Below, piece by piece: positions 1 to 7,346 of a stretch of DNA of 64,000 nt. The notes beneath the pieces are model-generated. The model searched no databases. It was not told the origin of the DNA and saw only the letters and a list, made by a program, of their open reading frames with translations. The stretch's first letter is position 1, and the number at the start of each line of letters is the position of its first letter. The translations under genes were made by a program, and so were the position numbers. The DNA is from Streptomyces paludis (GTDB lineage: Bacteria; Actinomycetota; Actinomycetes; Streptomycetales; Streptomycetaceae). The stretch lies in NCBI RefSeq assembly GCF_003344965.1, contig NZ_CP031194.1:4712001-4776000 (forward strand), given 5' to 3'.

Positions 1-172
1 GCGACACCGGCGCGACGAAGGTCCCGCAGCTCAGATCCGTACCCGCACCGGCCAGCTGGACCACCACCGACCGGCGCACCGGGTCCACCAGCGCCTCCAG
101 GACCTGTTGCAGGGAGACCCGCGCCAGGTCGGGATGCTCCACCGTCCGGGGGGCGGTGCGGGGACGGGCCAC
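1..172 (-). CDS. ArsR-type winged-helix regulator, N-terminal part only
   Basis: The gene is cut by the left window edge; 57 codons remain. A GTG start at 170-172 follows GAGGAG with a 5-nt spacer (178-183). The visible protein begins VARPRTAPRTVEH and then has VLEALVDPVRRSVVVQLA, the opening helix of ArsR-family winged-helix proteins, in which a 'LADPTRR'-like motif starts the DNA-binding domain. The likely role is a small dimeric transcriptional repressor in the cytoplasm. The sensor residues and target cannot be seen because the C-terminal half lies outside the window. The 108-bp gap to tam (173-280) shows no other gene. Confidence 0.7.
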   Translation of the reverse strand, partial: MARPRTAPRTVEHPDLARVSLQQVLEALVDPVRRSVVVQLAGAGTDLSCGTFVAPVS

Positions 173-280
173 GGTGACTCCTCAGGGCAGGCGTTCGATG
201 TCGCCGTCCCATACTACGACCGCCATCGAATGAAGGGCCCGGGCGGCCGAGCCTCGCGCGTTCGTGGCCGCACGCGGTCG

Positions 281-1126
281 TTACGCGGCCGGCTTGCGGG
301 CCACCGCGAAGATACGGCGGAAGGGGTAGGCGGTGCCGTGGGGGCCCGCGGGGTAGGCGGTGCGCAGGAGGGCGCGGTACTGGGCCGTGAAGGCCCGTAC
401 GGCGTCCTCGTCGCCCTTGAGCGCCGTCAGGACCGGCCGCAGGGCGGTGCCCTTGACCCAGTCCAGTACCGCGTCCTCGCCCGGGAGGAGCTGGAGGTAC
501 GTGGTCTCCCAGACGTCCGTCGCGCAGCCCAGGTCCGTCAGGCGGGTGAAGTAGTCCGCCGGGGTGAGGACACCGCCGGGGAAGCGGAGGCCCTGGCCGG
601 GGCCGAGGCGGCCGCGCCAGGGCGGGGAGGCGCAGAGTTCGGCGAGGAGGGTGTGACTGGGGGCCGTGAAGTTGCCGGGGACCTGGAACGCGAAGGTGCC
701 GCCGGGCGCCAGGGCCTCGATCCAGCGCGGGAAGAACGCGGCATGGTCCGGGATCCACTGGAGGGCCGCGTTCGAGACGATCAGGCCGTACGGTTCGCCG
801 TCGGAGGCGGCCGGCGGCCAGTCCTTGGCGTCTGCCGTACGGAAGGTCAGCGTGCCGCCGCCGGGGGTCGGGCCCGCGTACTCCCGCGTCGCGCGCGCCA
901 GCATCTCGGGCGAGTTGTCGAAGCCGGTGATACGGGCCGCGGGCCAGCGCTCGGCCAGCAGCGCGGTGACGTTGCCGGGGCCGCAGCCCAGGTCGGCGAT
1001 GCGCGGCGGGCCTCCCGTCGCCGGGTCCTCCACTCGTGCCAGCAGGTCCCGGAACGGGCGGCTCCGGTGGTCCGCGTGCTTGAGGTACTGCGTCGGGTCC
1101 CAGGTGGGGGTGGTCAGAACAGGCAT
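281..1126 (-). CDS. tam: Trans-aconitate 2-methyltransferase
   Basis: A 281-aa SAM-dependent methyltransferase that would methylate trans-aconitate, an inhibitory by-product of the TCA-cycle intermediate cis-aconitate. The start chosen is MPVLTTPTWDPTQYLKHADH, because family members begin with W-x-P-x-x-Y-L; an in-frame extension of 17 codons upstream is not needed. Motif I (ADLGCGPGNVTALLA) is the SAM-binding loop, followed by acidic motif II (ITGFDNSPEML) and SNAALQWIPDH, a Tam signature. It is divergent from the MarR-type gene at 1243. In S. coelicolor this pair is tam/tamR (SCO3132/SCO3133 from memory), where TamR represses tam and responds to citrate and aconitate-type ligands. The product is cytoplasmic. 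Identification is firm; regulation is inferred from synteny and the operator. Confidence 0.9.
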   Translation of the reverse strand: MPVLTTPTWDPTQYLKHADHRSRPFRDLLARVEDPATGGPPRIADLGCGPGNVTALLAERWPAARITGFDNSPEMLARATREYAGPTPGGGTLTFRTADAKDWPPAASDGEPYGLIVSNAALQWIPDHAAFFPRWIEALAPGGTFAFQVPGNFTAPSHTLLAELCASPPWRGRLGPGQGLRFPGGVLTPADYFTRLTDLGCATDVWETTYLQLLPGEDAVLDWVKGTALRPVLTALKGDEDAVRAFTAQYRALLRTAYPAGPHGTAYPFRRIFAVARKPAA

Positions 1127-1193
1127 GCGTTCTCCGTTCCCTTGGCTCCCTTGGCTCGGGCGCCTTCCTCTCCCCACCCTGCACCCCCATATA

Positions 1194-1207
1194 TCTTGAC
1201 GTCAAGA
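1194..1207. promoter_or_regulatory. Perfect 14-bp palindrome, candidate TamR operator
   Basis: TCTTGACGTCAAGA is a perfect palindrome in the 116-bp intergenic region between divergent tam and the MarR-type gene. Its size, symmetry and position fit the site of a MarR dimer controlling both promoters, as described for TamR of S. coelicolor. Flanking ATAT on the left and CTTCATAT on the right make the patch unusually AT-rich for this genome, which fits an overlapping -10 region. Confidence 0.75.
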
Positions 1208-1242
1208 GACTTCATATCGAGGGACCCTCTACACTGATCGCC

Positions 1243-1740
1243 ATGGAGGATGAGGTCGACCGGTTGGTCGCTGCATGGCGCCGAGAGCGCCCCGACCTCG
1301 ACGTGGAACCGCTTGAGGTGCTCAGCCGCGTCAGCAGGCTCGCCCGCCATCTCGACCGGGCGCGCCGGATCGCGTTCGCGGAGCACGGCCTGGAGCCCTG
1401 GGAGTTCGACGTGCTCACCTCGCTGCGGCGCGCGGGGGCGCCGTATCAGCTCTCCCCTGGGCAGTTGCTGACGCAGACCCTCGTCACGTCCGGCACGATG
1501 ACGAACCGTATCGACCGGCTCACCAAGAAGAGCCTCGTCGAGCGGCTGCCCGACCCCAGCGACCGGCGCGGGGTGCTCGTCCGGCTCACCGCCGAGGGGC
1601 AGGACCGCGCGGATCAGGCGCTCGCCGGGCTGCTCGCCCAGGAGCGCGCCATCCTCGCGGAGCTGAGCACCGCCCAGCGGGGCGAACTGGCCGGGCTGCT
1701 GCGCCAGTTGACCGCGCCGTTCGACAACGTGCCCAGTTGA
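1243..1740 (+). CDS. tamR: MarR-family regulator, TamR orthologue
   Basis: A 165-aa winged-helix repressor. The ATG at 1243 starts MEDEVDRLVAAWRRERPDL. Residues about 25-45 form the dimerisation helix. The wHTH covers about 45-125, with QLLTQTLVTSGTMTNRIDRL as the recognition region and the wing DPSDRRGVLVRLTAEG, which has the DxR motif conserved in MarR proteins. The C-terminal helices (about 130-160) complete the dimer. Gene order (divergent from tam) and the palindrome between them match the TamR system, in which the repressor senses citrate, cis/trans-aconitate and isocitrate and adjusts tam and aconitase expression. The gene ends at a strong hairpin at 1746-1785. Confidence 0.85.
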   Translation: MEDEVDRLVAAWRRERPDLDVEPLEVLSRVSRLARHLDRARRIAFAEHGLEPWEFDVLTSLRRAGAPYQLSPGQLLTQTLVTSGTMTNRIDRLTKKSLVERLPDPSDRRGVLVRLTAEGQDRADQALAGLLAQERAILAELSTAQRGELAGLLRQLTAPFDNVPS

Positions 1741-1745
1741 GCGGA

Positions 1746-1785
1746 GGCCCTGGTGCCGGTATCCGTGGATACCGGCACCAGGGCC
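1746..1785. terminator. Bidirectional hairpin between tamR and a convergent regulator gene
   Basis: A perfect 19-bp inverted repeat (GGCCCTGGTGCCGGTATCC and its complement) with almost no loop lies just past the tamR stop and faces the end of the minus-strand regulator. There is no T-run, as is common for Streptomyces terminators. Confidence 0.8.
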
Positions 1786-1794
1786 CTGAGCCAC

Positions 1795-1843
1795 TCAGGC
1801 GCTCGGCCGTCATCAGGCGCTCGGCCGTCAGGCGCTCGACCGC
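1795..1843. repeat. 18-bp tandem duplication
   Basis: TCAGGCGCTCGGCCGTCA occurs twice head to tail (1795-1812, 1813-1830), followed by a diverged third copy that runs up to the stop codon of the minus-strand regulator. It is probably replication slippage in the intergenic tail. Confidence 0.85.
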
Positions 1844-2614
1844 TCAGCCCGTCGACGTGATCGCCCGCGCCCCCAGATCCACCGGGCCCACCCCGGCCCT
1901 GCGGGCCAGCGCGACGGCCGCCAGGGTGGAGTGCACGCCGAGCTTCCCCAGCACGTTCTGCATATGCGTACGGACCGTGTGCGGCGACAGGAAGAGGCGT
2001 TCCGCCACGGCCTTGCGGCCCAGGCCCGCCACCATGCAGCGCAGCACCTCGCGCTCGCGCGGCGTCAGCGACTCGACGAGCCGCTCGCTCTCCGTACGGT
2101 GCTTGCGCGCCGCCGTCAGCTCGCGCAGGACGCCGGTGAGCAGCGCCGGCGGCAGATGCGTCTCGTCCCGCAGAACGCCCCGCATCACGGCGAGCAGCCG
2201 TTGCAGCGAGCAGTCCTTCGCGACCCAGCCGGACGCGCCCGCCTGAAGCGCCAGCGCCGCCCGGCGCGGGTCGTCCTTCTCGGCCAGCACGACCGTACGG
2301 ACCGATGGCTGGCCGGAACGGACCCCGGCCACCAGCGAGATGCCGTCGACCGGCACCGGCGTCTCGCCGGAGCCGCTGTCGGGTACGGCGCGGGCGACCG
2401 GGACCTGAACCGGTATCACCGCGCCGAGATCGGCGTCGACCAGCATCACATCGAATCTGCGCCCCTCCGAGGCCGCCCGTTCGAGACAGCGCAGCGCGGC
2501 GGGCCCACTGCCCGCGGCGGCCACGTCGACATCGGGCTCGGCCGCGAGTGCCGCGGCGAGCGATTCGGCGAAGATGCGGTGGTCGTCCACCACGAGAACC
2601 CTGATACGTACCAA
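1844..2614 (-). CDS. Orphan NarL/LuxR-type response regulator
   Basis: A 256-aa protein with an N-terminal receiver and a C-terminal LuxR HTH. The start is TTG at 2612-2614, 6 nt after GAGGGGG; it puts VRIRVLVVDDHRIFAE at the N-terminus, and the open frame further upstream has no family-like sequence. The receiver keeps the acidic pair (VVDDHR), a candidate phospho-acceptor Asp in DVMLVDADLG, and the conserved Lys in GWVAKD. The HTH has the LTPREREVLRCMVAG motif and SPHTVRTHMQNVLGKLGV. No histidine kinase is adjacent, so its partner is unknown. It faces galK across about 300 bp, and a similar regulator lies at 6408 on the other side of the gal operon, suggesting an old duplication. Target genes cannot be told from the sequence. 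Confidence 0.85.
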   Translation of the reverse strand: MVRIRVLVVDDHRIFAESLAAALAAEPDVDVAAAGSGPAALRCLERAASEGRRFDVMLVDADLGAVIPVQVPVARAVPDSGSGETPVPVDGISLVAGVRSGQPSVRTVVLAEKDDPRRAALALQAGASGWVAKDCSLQRLLAVMRGVLRDETHLPPALLTGVLRELTAARKHRTESERLVESLTPREREVLRCMVAGLGRKAVAERLFLSPHTVRTHMQNVLGKLGVHSTLAAVALARRAGVGPVDLGARAITSTG

Positions 2615-2919
2615 TGGACACCCCCTCAAGGTGGGAGCGGACGGCACAGGCACGGCGCCCGGTAGTGCGAGTGACAGCTCAAGTCGCACGGCCGCCGCCG
2701 CGTGTTGACTGCTACCCCACCCCGGGCGTCGTACCCGCTTGTCTCCACCCCTGATCAGCACCGGCCCCCACCGGTGCTGTGCATCAGCGTACGGGCGCGG
2801 ACCGGGAGCGGAAGGAGAATCGCGGAAATCCCGGGCCGTGCCCTCGGAGGTGTGTTATGGGAGTGATGAATGACGTTTGGTGAGGCGGGAGTTGCGGCTC
2901 TCGGGAGGCATTCCCGCGA
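2615..2919. other. Intergenic region between regulator gene and galK
   Basis: About 300 bp upstream of the minus-strand regulator and downstream of galK. No reading frame with convincing coding character or start site is seen. It must hold the regulator's promoter and the end of the gal transcript. Only a weak 6-bp hairpin (GCGGGA/TCCCGC, about 2884-2917) lies near the galK stop. Confidence 0.5.
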
Positions 2920-4155
2920 TCACGCCACCCGGTGCGCCCCCCGCGACGCGATCGCCGGGAACACCCTCGGCGCCGTGTACCCCGCCGCCGCGAACGCCTC
3001 CGTGACCGACTTCGCCACCGCGTCCGCCGCGTCCACCTCGACCAGGACGATCGCCGAGCCGCCGAAGCCGCCGCCCGTCATCCGGGCGCCCAGCGCGCCG
3101 GCCGCCGTCGCCGTCTCGACCACCAGGTCCAGTTCGGCGCAGGAGACCTCGAAGTCGTCGCGGAGCGAGGCGTGTCCCTCGTTCAGCAGCGGGCCGACGG
3201 CCCGGACGTCGTCCGCGTCGAGAAGCGCGATGACCTGCTCGACGCGGTGGTCCTCGGTGACGACATGGCGCGTGTAGTTCCGTATCGTCTCGCTCTGCCC
3301 GGCCGCCGCCAGCCGCTCCAGCGCGGCCGGCAGCTCCTCGTACCGTACGTCCCGCAGCGCGGGCACCCCGAGCGCCGCCGCGGCGGTCTCGCAGCCGGTG
3401 CGGCGCTCGGCGTAGGCGCCGTCGCCGAGTTCGTGCTTGACGCGGGTGTCGACCACGAGGAGCTGGAGGCCGTGGGCGGCCAGGTCGAACGGCACCTGGC
3501 GCTGCGCCATGTCGCGCGCGTCCAGGTGCAGCGCGTGCCCCTCGACGCAGCAGGCGGACGCCGTCTGGTCCATGACCCCGCACGGCACACCGGCGAAGTC
3601 GTTCTCGGCGCGCTGCGCGACGACGGCCAGTTCGGTCGGTGAAAGCCCCAGCTGGTACAGGTCGTTGAGGGCGACCGCGGTGACGACCTCCAGCGCGGCG
3701 GAGGAGGAGAGTCCGGCGCCCGTGGGGACGGTCGACCGCAGATGGATATCGGCGCCCGTCACCGGGTGGCCGGCCGCGCGCAGCGCCCAGACGACCCCGA
3801 CCGGGTACGCGGCCCAGCCGCCGTTGTCGGCGGCGGGGTTCTCGGAGTGCGGGACGAGGTCGTCGACGCCGAGCTGGTAGACGCCCTGCGGGATGTCGGC
3901 GGAGTGGACGCGTACGACACCGTCCGTACGGCGCGAGACGGCGGCCACCGCGCGGTGCGGCAGGGCCAGCGGCAGCGCGAAGCCGTCGTTGTAGTCGGTG
4001 TGCTCGCCGATCAGGTTGACCCGGCCGGGCGCGGCCCAGACGCCGTCCGGCGCGGCGCCGTACAGCTCCTGGAACTCCGCCGCGACGCGGGCGGTGTCCA
4101 CATCCGGAGTGCTTTCCGAGGAAGTGGATGTGGAAGGGGGAACGGTCTCGCTCAC
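2920..4155 (-). CDS. galK: Galactokinase
   Basis: A 411-aa GHMP kinase that phosphorylates galactose to galactose-1-phosphate with ATP, the first step of the Leloir pathway. The GTG at 4153-4155 is chosen because it overlaps the galE stop (GTGA) and follows GAGGAG; a longer in-frame start at 4188 would lie inside galE. The GalK signature [13 protein letters not shown] is at residues 44-56, the ATP-binding GHMP motif [11 protein letters not shown] near the middle, and the third motif [12 protein letters not shown] near the C-terminus. The first ~25 residues are a Ser/Thr/Pro-rich extension. It is the last gene of galT-galE-galK, with overlap suggesting translational coupling to galE. Confidence 0.96.
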   Translation of the reverse strand: MSETVPPSTSTSSESTPDVDTARVAAEFQELYGAAPDGVWAAPGRVNLIGEHTDYNDGFALPLALPHRAVAAVSRRTDGVVRVHSADIPQGVYQLGVDDLVPHSENPAADNGGWAAYPVGVVWALRAAGHPVTGADIHLRSTVPTGAGLSSSAALEVVTAVALNDLYQLGLSPTELAVVAQRAENDFAGVPCGVMDQTASACCVEGHALHLDARDMAQRQVPFDLAAHGLQLLVVDTRVKHELGDGAYAERRTGCETAAAALGVPALRDVRYEELPAALERLAAAGQSETIRNYTRHVVTEDHRVEQVIALLDADDVRAVGPLLNEGHASLRDDFEVSCAELDLVVETATAAGALGARMTGGGFGGSAIVLVEVDAADAVAKSVTEAFAAAGYTAPRVFPAIASRGAHRVA

Positions 4156-5135
4156 GCCTGCTTCTCCTCGCTGCGTGCGAACGCCCACGCGTCCGCGACG
4201 ATGTCCGCCAGCTCGGCGCGGGCGGGCCGCCAGCCGAGGCGCTCGTGCGCCGTGGCGGCGGAGGCGACCAGGACGGCCGGGTCGCCGCCGCGGCGCGCGG
4301 CCACGGCCTCCGGCACCGGGTGGCCGGTGACCTTCCGTACGGTCTCGATGACCTCGCGGACCGAGAAGCCGCTGCCGTTGCCGAGGTTGCAGATCAGGTG
4401 CTCACCGGCGGTCGCCGCGGCCAGCGCGCGCAGATGGGCCTGGGCCAGGTCCGCGACATGGATGTAGTCGCGTACGCAGGTGCCGTCCGGCGTCGGGTAG
4501 TCCTCGCCGTACACGGAGATCGACTCGCGGGTGCCGAGGGCGACCTGGAGGACGAGCGGGATGAGGTGCGACTCGGGGCTGTGCCGCTCGCCGTACGTGA
4601 CGCCGGAGGCGGACTCGTACGCGCCCGCGACGTTGAAGTAGCGCAGCGAGACGGCCGCGAGGCCGTGGGCCGCGCACTCGCCGGCGATCATGTGGTCGAC
4701 GGCGAGCTTCGTCGCGCCGTACGGGCTGGTGGGCGCCGTCGGGTCGGACTCGGTGATGGGGGTGGAGACCGGCTCGCCGTAGGTCGCGGCGGTGGACGAG
4801 AAGACGATCGTACGGACGTCGGCGGCGCGCATCGCGGCGAGCAGCGCCATGGAGCCGGCGACGTTGTTGTCCCAGTACTTCTCGGGCTTGGCGACGGACT
4901 CGCCGACCTGCGAGGACGCGGCGAAGTGCAGCACGGCGTCGTACGAGGGATCCAGCCATTCGGCGGCGTCCTGGACGCGCCCCTCGATGAAACCGGCCCC
5001 GGCCGGGACGGCCGCGCGGAAGCCGGTGGAGAGGTCGTCGAGGACGGTCACCTCGTGCCCGGCCTCCAGCAGATGGGCCGCCACGACGCTGCCGACGTAT
5101 CCCGCGCCACCCGTGACCAGGTACTTACCACTCAT
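4152..5135 (-). CDS. galE: UDP-glucose 4-epimerase
   Basis: A 327-aa short-chain dehydrogenase/reductase that interconverts UDP-galactose and UDP-glucose with tightly bound NAD+. The N-terminal Rossmann motif TGGAGYVG is at residues 8-15. The catalytic residues are the Ser/Thr in FSSTAATYG (about 112-120) and Y139-x3-K143 in SPYGATKLA. The length is close to the usual 325-340. The ATG at 5133-5135 overlaps the galT stop (ATGA), and its own stop overlaps the galK start, so the three proteins are probably translated in a coupled way from one transcript. In S. lividans and S. coelicolor a second promoter ahead of galE supplies constitutive galE/galK; an equivalent inside galT here is likely but not visible by eye. 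Confidence 0.96.
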   Translation of the reverse strand: MSGKYLVTGGAGYVGSVVAAHLLEAGHEVTVLDDLSTGFRAAVPAGAGFIEGRVQDAAEWLDPSYDAVLHFAASSQVGESVAKPEKYWDNNVAGSMALLAAMRAADVRTIVFSSTAATYGEPVSTPITESDPTAPTSPYGATKLAVDHMIAGECAAHGLAAVSLRYFNVAGAYESASGVTYGERHSPESHLIPLVLQVALGTRESISVYGEDYPTPDGTCVRDYIHVADLAQAHLRALAAATAGEHLICNLGNGSGFSVREVIETVRKVTGHPVPEAVAARRGGDPAVLVASAATAHERLGWRPARAELADIVADAWAFARSEEKQA

Positions 5136-6217
5136 TTGCTCGCTACCTCTCGCAGTCGCTCGGCCGCGGCCTCCGGCGGCACGTCATTGATGAACACGCT
5201 CATGCCGGATTCGGAGCCCGCGAGGAACTTCAGCTTGCCGGAGGTCCGTCGGATGGTGAAAAGCTCCAGGTGGAGGGCGAACTCCTCGCGCCCGGCGGCC
5301 CGGAACGGCGCCTGGTGCCAGGCGGCGATGTACGGCGTCAGCGGCTCACCTTCGCCGAAGATCCGGTCGAAGCGCTTCAAGAGTTCCAGATAGATCTGTG
5401 GGAACTCTGTGCGCGCCGCCTCGTCGAGCCCGCGCAGATCGGCGACCCGGCGCCGGGGGTACAGATGCACCTCGTACGGCCAGTGCGCGGCGTACGGCAC
5501 GAACGCCACCCAGTGCTCGCCCGCCAGCACCACCCGGCCGCCGCTGTCCCCCCCGCCGTCCCCGTCCACATCCCCGTGTCCGTCCGGGGCGGTCTCGCGC
5601 GCCAGGATGTCGTCGAAGAGGTTGCGGCCGGTCTCGGCGCGGTGCGCGGCGGCGTTGCGGAGCATCAGCGCGGAGCGCGGGGTGACGAAGGGGTACGCGT
5701 AGATCTGGCCGTGCGGGTGGCCGAGCGTCACACCGATCTCGGCGCCGCGGTTCTCGAACGGGAAGACCTGCTCGACCTCGGGCAGTTCAGCGAGTTCGGC
5801 GGTGCGGTCGGTCCATGCCGCCAGCACGAGACCGGCCTGCTCCTCGGTGAGGTCCGCGAAGGACGCGTCGTGGTCGGAGGAGAAGCAGATGACCTCGCAG
5901 CGGCCCGCGTCGCCGGCCAGGGAGGGGAAGCGGTTCTCGAAGACGGCGACGTCGTAGTCCTCGTCGGGGATCTCGCTCAGCCGGCCGTCCCGGGAGGGGC
6001 AGAGCGGGCACTCGTCGGCGGGCGGGTGGTACGTACGGCCCTGGCGGTGCGAGGCGATGGCGACCGCGTCGCCGAGCAGCGCGTCGTGGCGGATCTCGGA
6101 GGTGGTGGAGATCGGGTCGAGGGGGCGGTGGTCGGGAGCGTCGCGTACGACGTCGTCCCGGGAGTCGTAATAGACGAGCGCGCGACCGTCCGCGAGCTTC
6201 GTCACCGTCTTCTTCAT
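5132..6217 (-). CDS. galT: Galactose-1-phosphate uridylyltransferase
   Basis: A 361-aa HIT-superfamily enzyme that transfers UMP from UDP-glucose to galactose-1-phosphate through a uridylyl-histidine intermediate. The active-site motif HPHGQ is at residues 167-171, with His169 the expected nucleophile. The zinc-type pair C70-x2-C73 lies in ECPLCPS. An odd feature is an Asp/Gly-rich insertion (about residues 211-227) in a loop before the second half, probably a local expansion that leaves the fold intact. It is the promoter-proximal gene of the gal operon; the ATG at 6215-6217 follows GGAGG with a 7-nt spacer. Identification is secure. Confidence 0.96.
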   Translation of the reverse strand: MKKTVTKLADGRALVYYDSRDDVVRDAPDHRPLDPISTTSEIRHDALLGDAVAIASHRQGRTYHPPADECPLCPSRDGRLSEIPDEDYDVAVFENRFPSLAGDAGRCEVICFSSDHDASFADLTEEQAGLVLAAWTDRTAELAELPEVEQVFPFENRGAEIGVTLGHPHGQIYAYPFVTPRSALMLRNAAAHRAETGRNLFDDILARETAPDGHGDVDGDGGGDSGGRVVLAGEHWVAFVPYAAHWPYEVHLYPRRRVADLRGLDEAARTEFPQIYLELLKRFDRIFGEGEPLTPYIAAWHQAPFRAAGREEFALHLELFTIRRTSGKLKFLAGSESGMSVFINDVPPEAAAERLREVASK

Positions 6218-6300
6218 GCGTTTGCCTCCGGCACCACAACGCCCAACCGATCACAACCAACAGAACTCAACACAACAAATCATAAATCAACAGGCGCGTC
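6218..6300 (-). promoter_or_regulatory. gal operon promoter/operator region (galP1-like)
   Basis: The region directly upstream of galT is unlike its surroundings. On the plus strand, 6230-6290 is made mostly of A and C with few G or T. The coding strand therefore reads as a string of TGTTG/TTGTG-type elements (for example TTGTTGTGTTGAG and CTGTTGGTTGTGATC). Galactose-inducible galP1 of S. lividans has repeated TG-rich hexamers in the same place, so this is the likely operator array. Exact -35/-10 boxes cannot be fixed by eye. Confidence 0.65.
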
Positions 6301-6407
6301 AACGGGCGGCCGGGTTGACGAGATCGTGGAACGCGCAGCGCAGAGCCCCGGGCAGCGGCGCCGTGACCGCTATCCGGGGCTGTCGTACGTCCGCGTCCGC
6401 GTCTTCC

Positions 6408-7100
6408 TTACTCGGTGCCGCCCTCCGACGGCTCCGCCGCCCGGTCCAGCAGTCCCGTACGGGCCGCCAGCGCCGCCGCCTCCAGCCGCGACCCCACGCC
6501 GAGCTTCATCAGCACCCGCTGCACATGCGTCCTGGCCGTGCTGGGCGCGATCCCCATGCCCGCCGCGATCAGCCGCGTGTCCTCGCCCTCCGCGACCCGT
6601 ACCAGCACCTCGATCTCGCGCGGTGTCAGGATCCGCAGCAGCCGCTGCCCCTCGTCGTCCGGCTGGGCCGCCGGGTTGAGCAGCTCGGTGAAGGCGCCCT
6701 GGAGGAGCTGCGGCGCCACCGCCGCCTCGCCCGCGCGCGCCTTGATCATGGCGCGCTCGACGCCCTCGATGCGCTCGTCGTGCCGTACGTAACCGGAGGC
6801 GCCGGCCGCGAAGGCCGCGGCGATCCCGCGCGGATTCGGCACCGGGCCGAGCACCACCACGGCCACCTGCGGGCGGTCGCGCTTGATCCGTACGATCGGG
6901 TCGAAGACCCCCGGCTCCGCGGGCACCGCCGTGCCGAGCAGGCACACCTCGGGCGCCCTGCTCACCACCAGATCGGCGACGCCGGCCGTGGGCGCCGCCG
7001 CCGCGAGCACCCGGTGCCCGCGCAGTTTCAGTGCCGAAGCGAGCGCCTCGGCCAGCAATCTGTGATCGTCGACCACCATGAGCCGCACGCCCACGAACAA
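6408..7100 (-). CDS. LuxR-type regulator with degenerate receiver domain
   Basis: A 230-aa protein built like a NarL-type response regulator. The N-terminus RLMVVDDHRLLAEALASAL keeps the acidic pair, but the strand that should carry the phospho-Asp reads EVCLLGTAVP with no Asp, and the usual Lys near GASGY is replaced (GYVRHD). It probably cannot be phosphorylated in the normal way. The C-terminal HTH is intact (LTPREIEVLVRVAEG, APSTARTHVQRVLMKLGV). TTG at 7100 or GTG at 7094 are both possible starts after GGGGG. It lies upstream of the gal operon in the same orientation, 190 bp away, and resembles the regulator at 1844. No kinase is nearby. Confidence 0.8.
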   Translation of the reverse strand: MFVGVRLMVVDDHRLLAEALASALKLRGHRVLAAAAPTAGVADLVVSRAPEVCLLGTAVPAEPGVFDPIVRIKRDRPQVAVVVLGPVPNPRGIAAAFAAGASGYVRHDERIEGVERAMIKARAGEAAVAPQLLQGAFTELLNPAAQPDDEGQRLLRILTPREIEVLVRVAEGEDTRLIAAGMGIAPSTARTHVQRVLMKLGVGSRLEAAALAARTGLLDRAAEPSEGGTE

Positions 7101-7269
7101 ACCCCCATCCCCGCTGGTCCCTTGGCCCCCCGGCCTCTTGACCCGGCAAGCTACACGCTTGTTCGACCTCGCGCGCCCCTTACTTGCCAGAAGCCGCTCG
7201 GATTGCCGAATTCCCGCCCATTCAGGACTACTTACGGCCTGTCGCAGGTACAGAGCGCTTTACAGAAAC

Positions 7270-7310
7270 GGGGCCGCGGTCCGTGGTGTCACCCACAGGA
7301 CCGCGGCCCC
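7270..7310. terminator. Hairpin after the beta-propeller gene pair
   Basis: A perfect 13-bp stem GGGGCCGCGGTCC / GGACCGCGGCCCC with a 15-nt loop starts 37 bp past the stop codon of the minus-strand gene ending at 7347. It is the likely transcript end for the two-gene beta-propeller operon. Confidence 0.8.
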
Positions 7311-7346
7311 GCCGCGTCCGTAACGCCGCAATGCCTGCCTTCTCGC

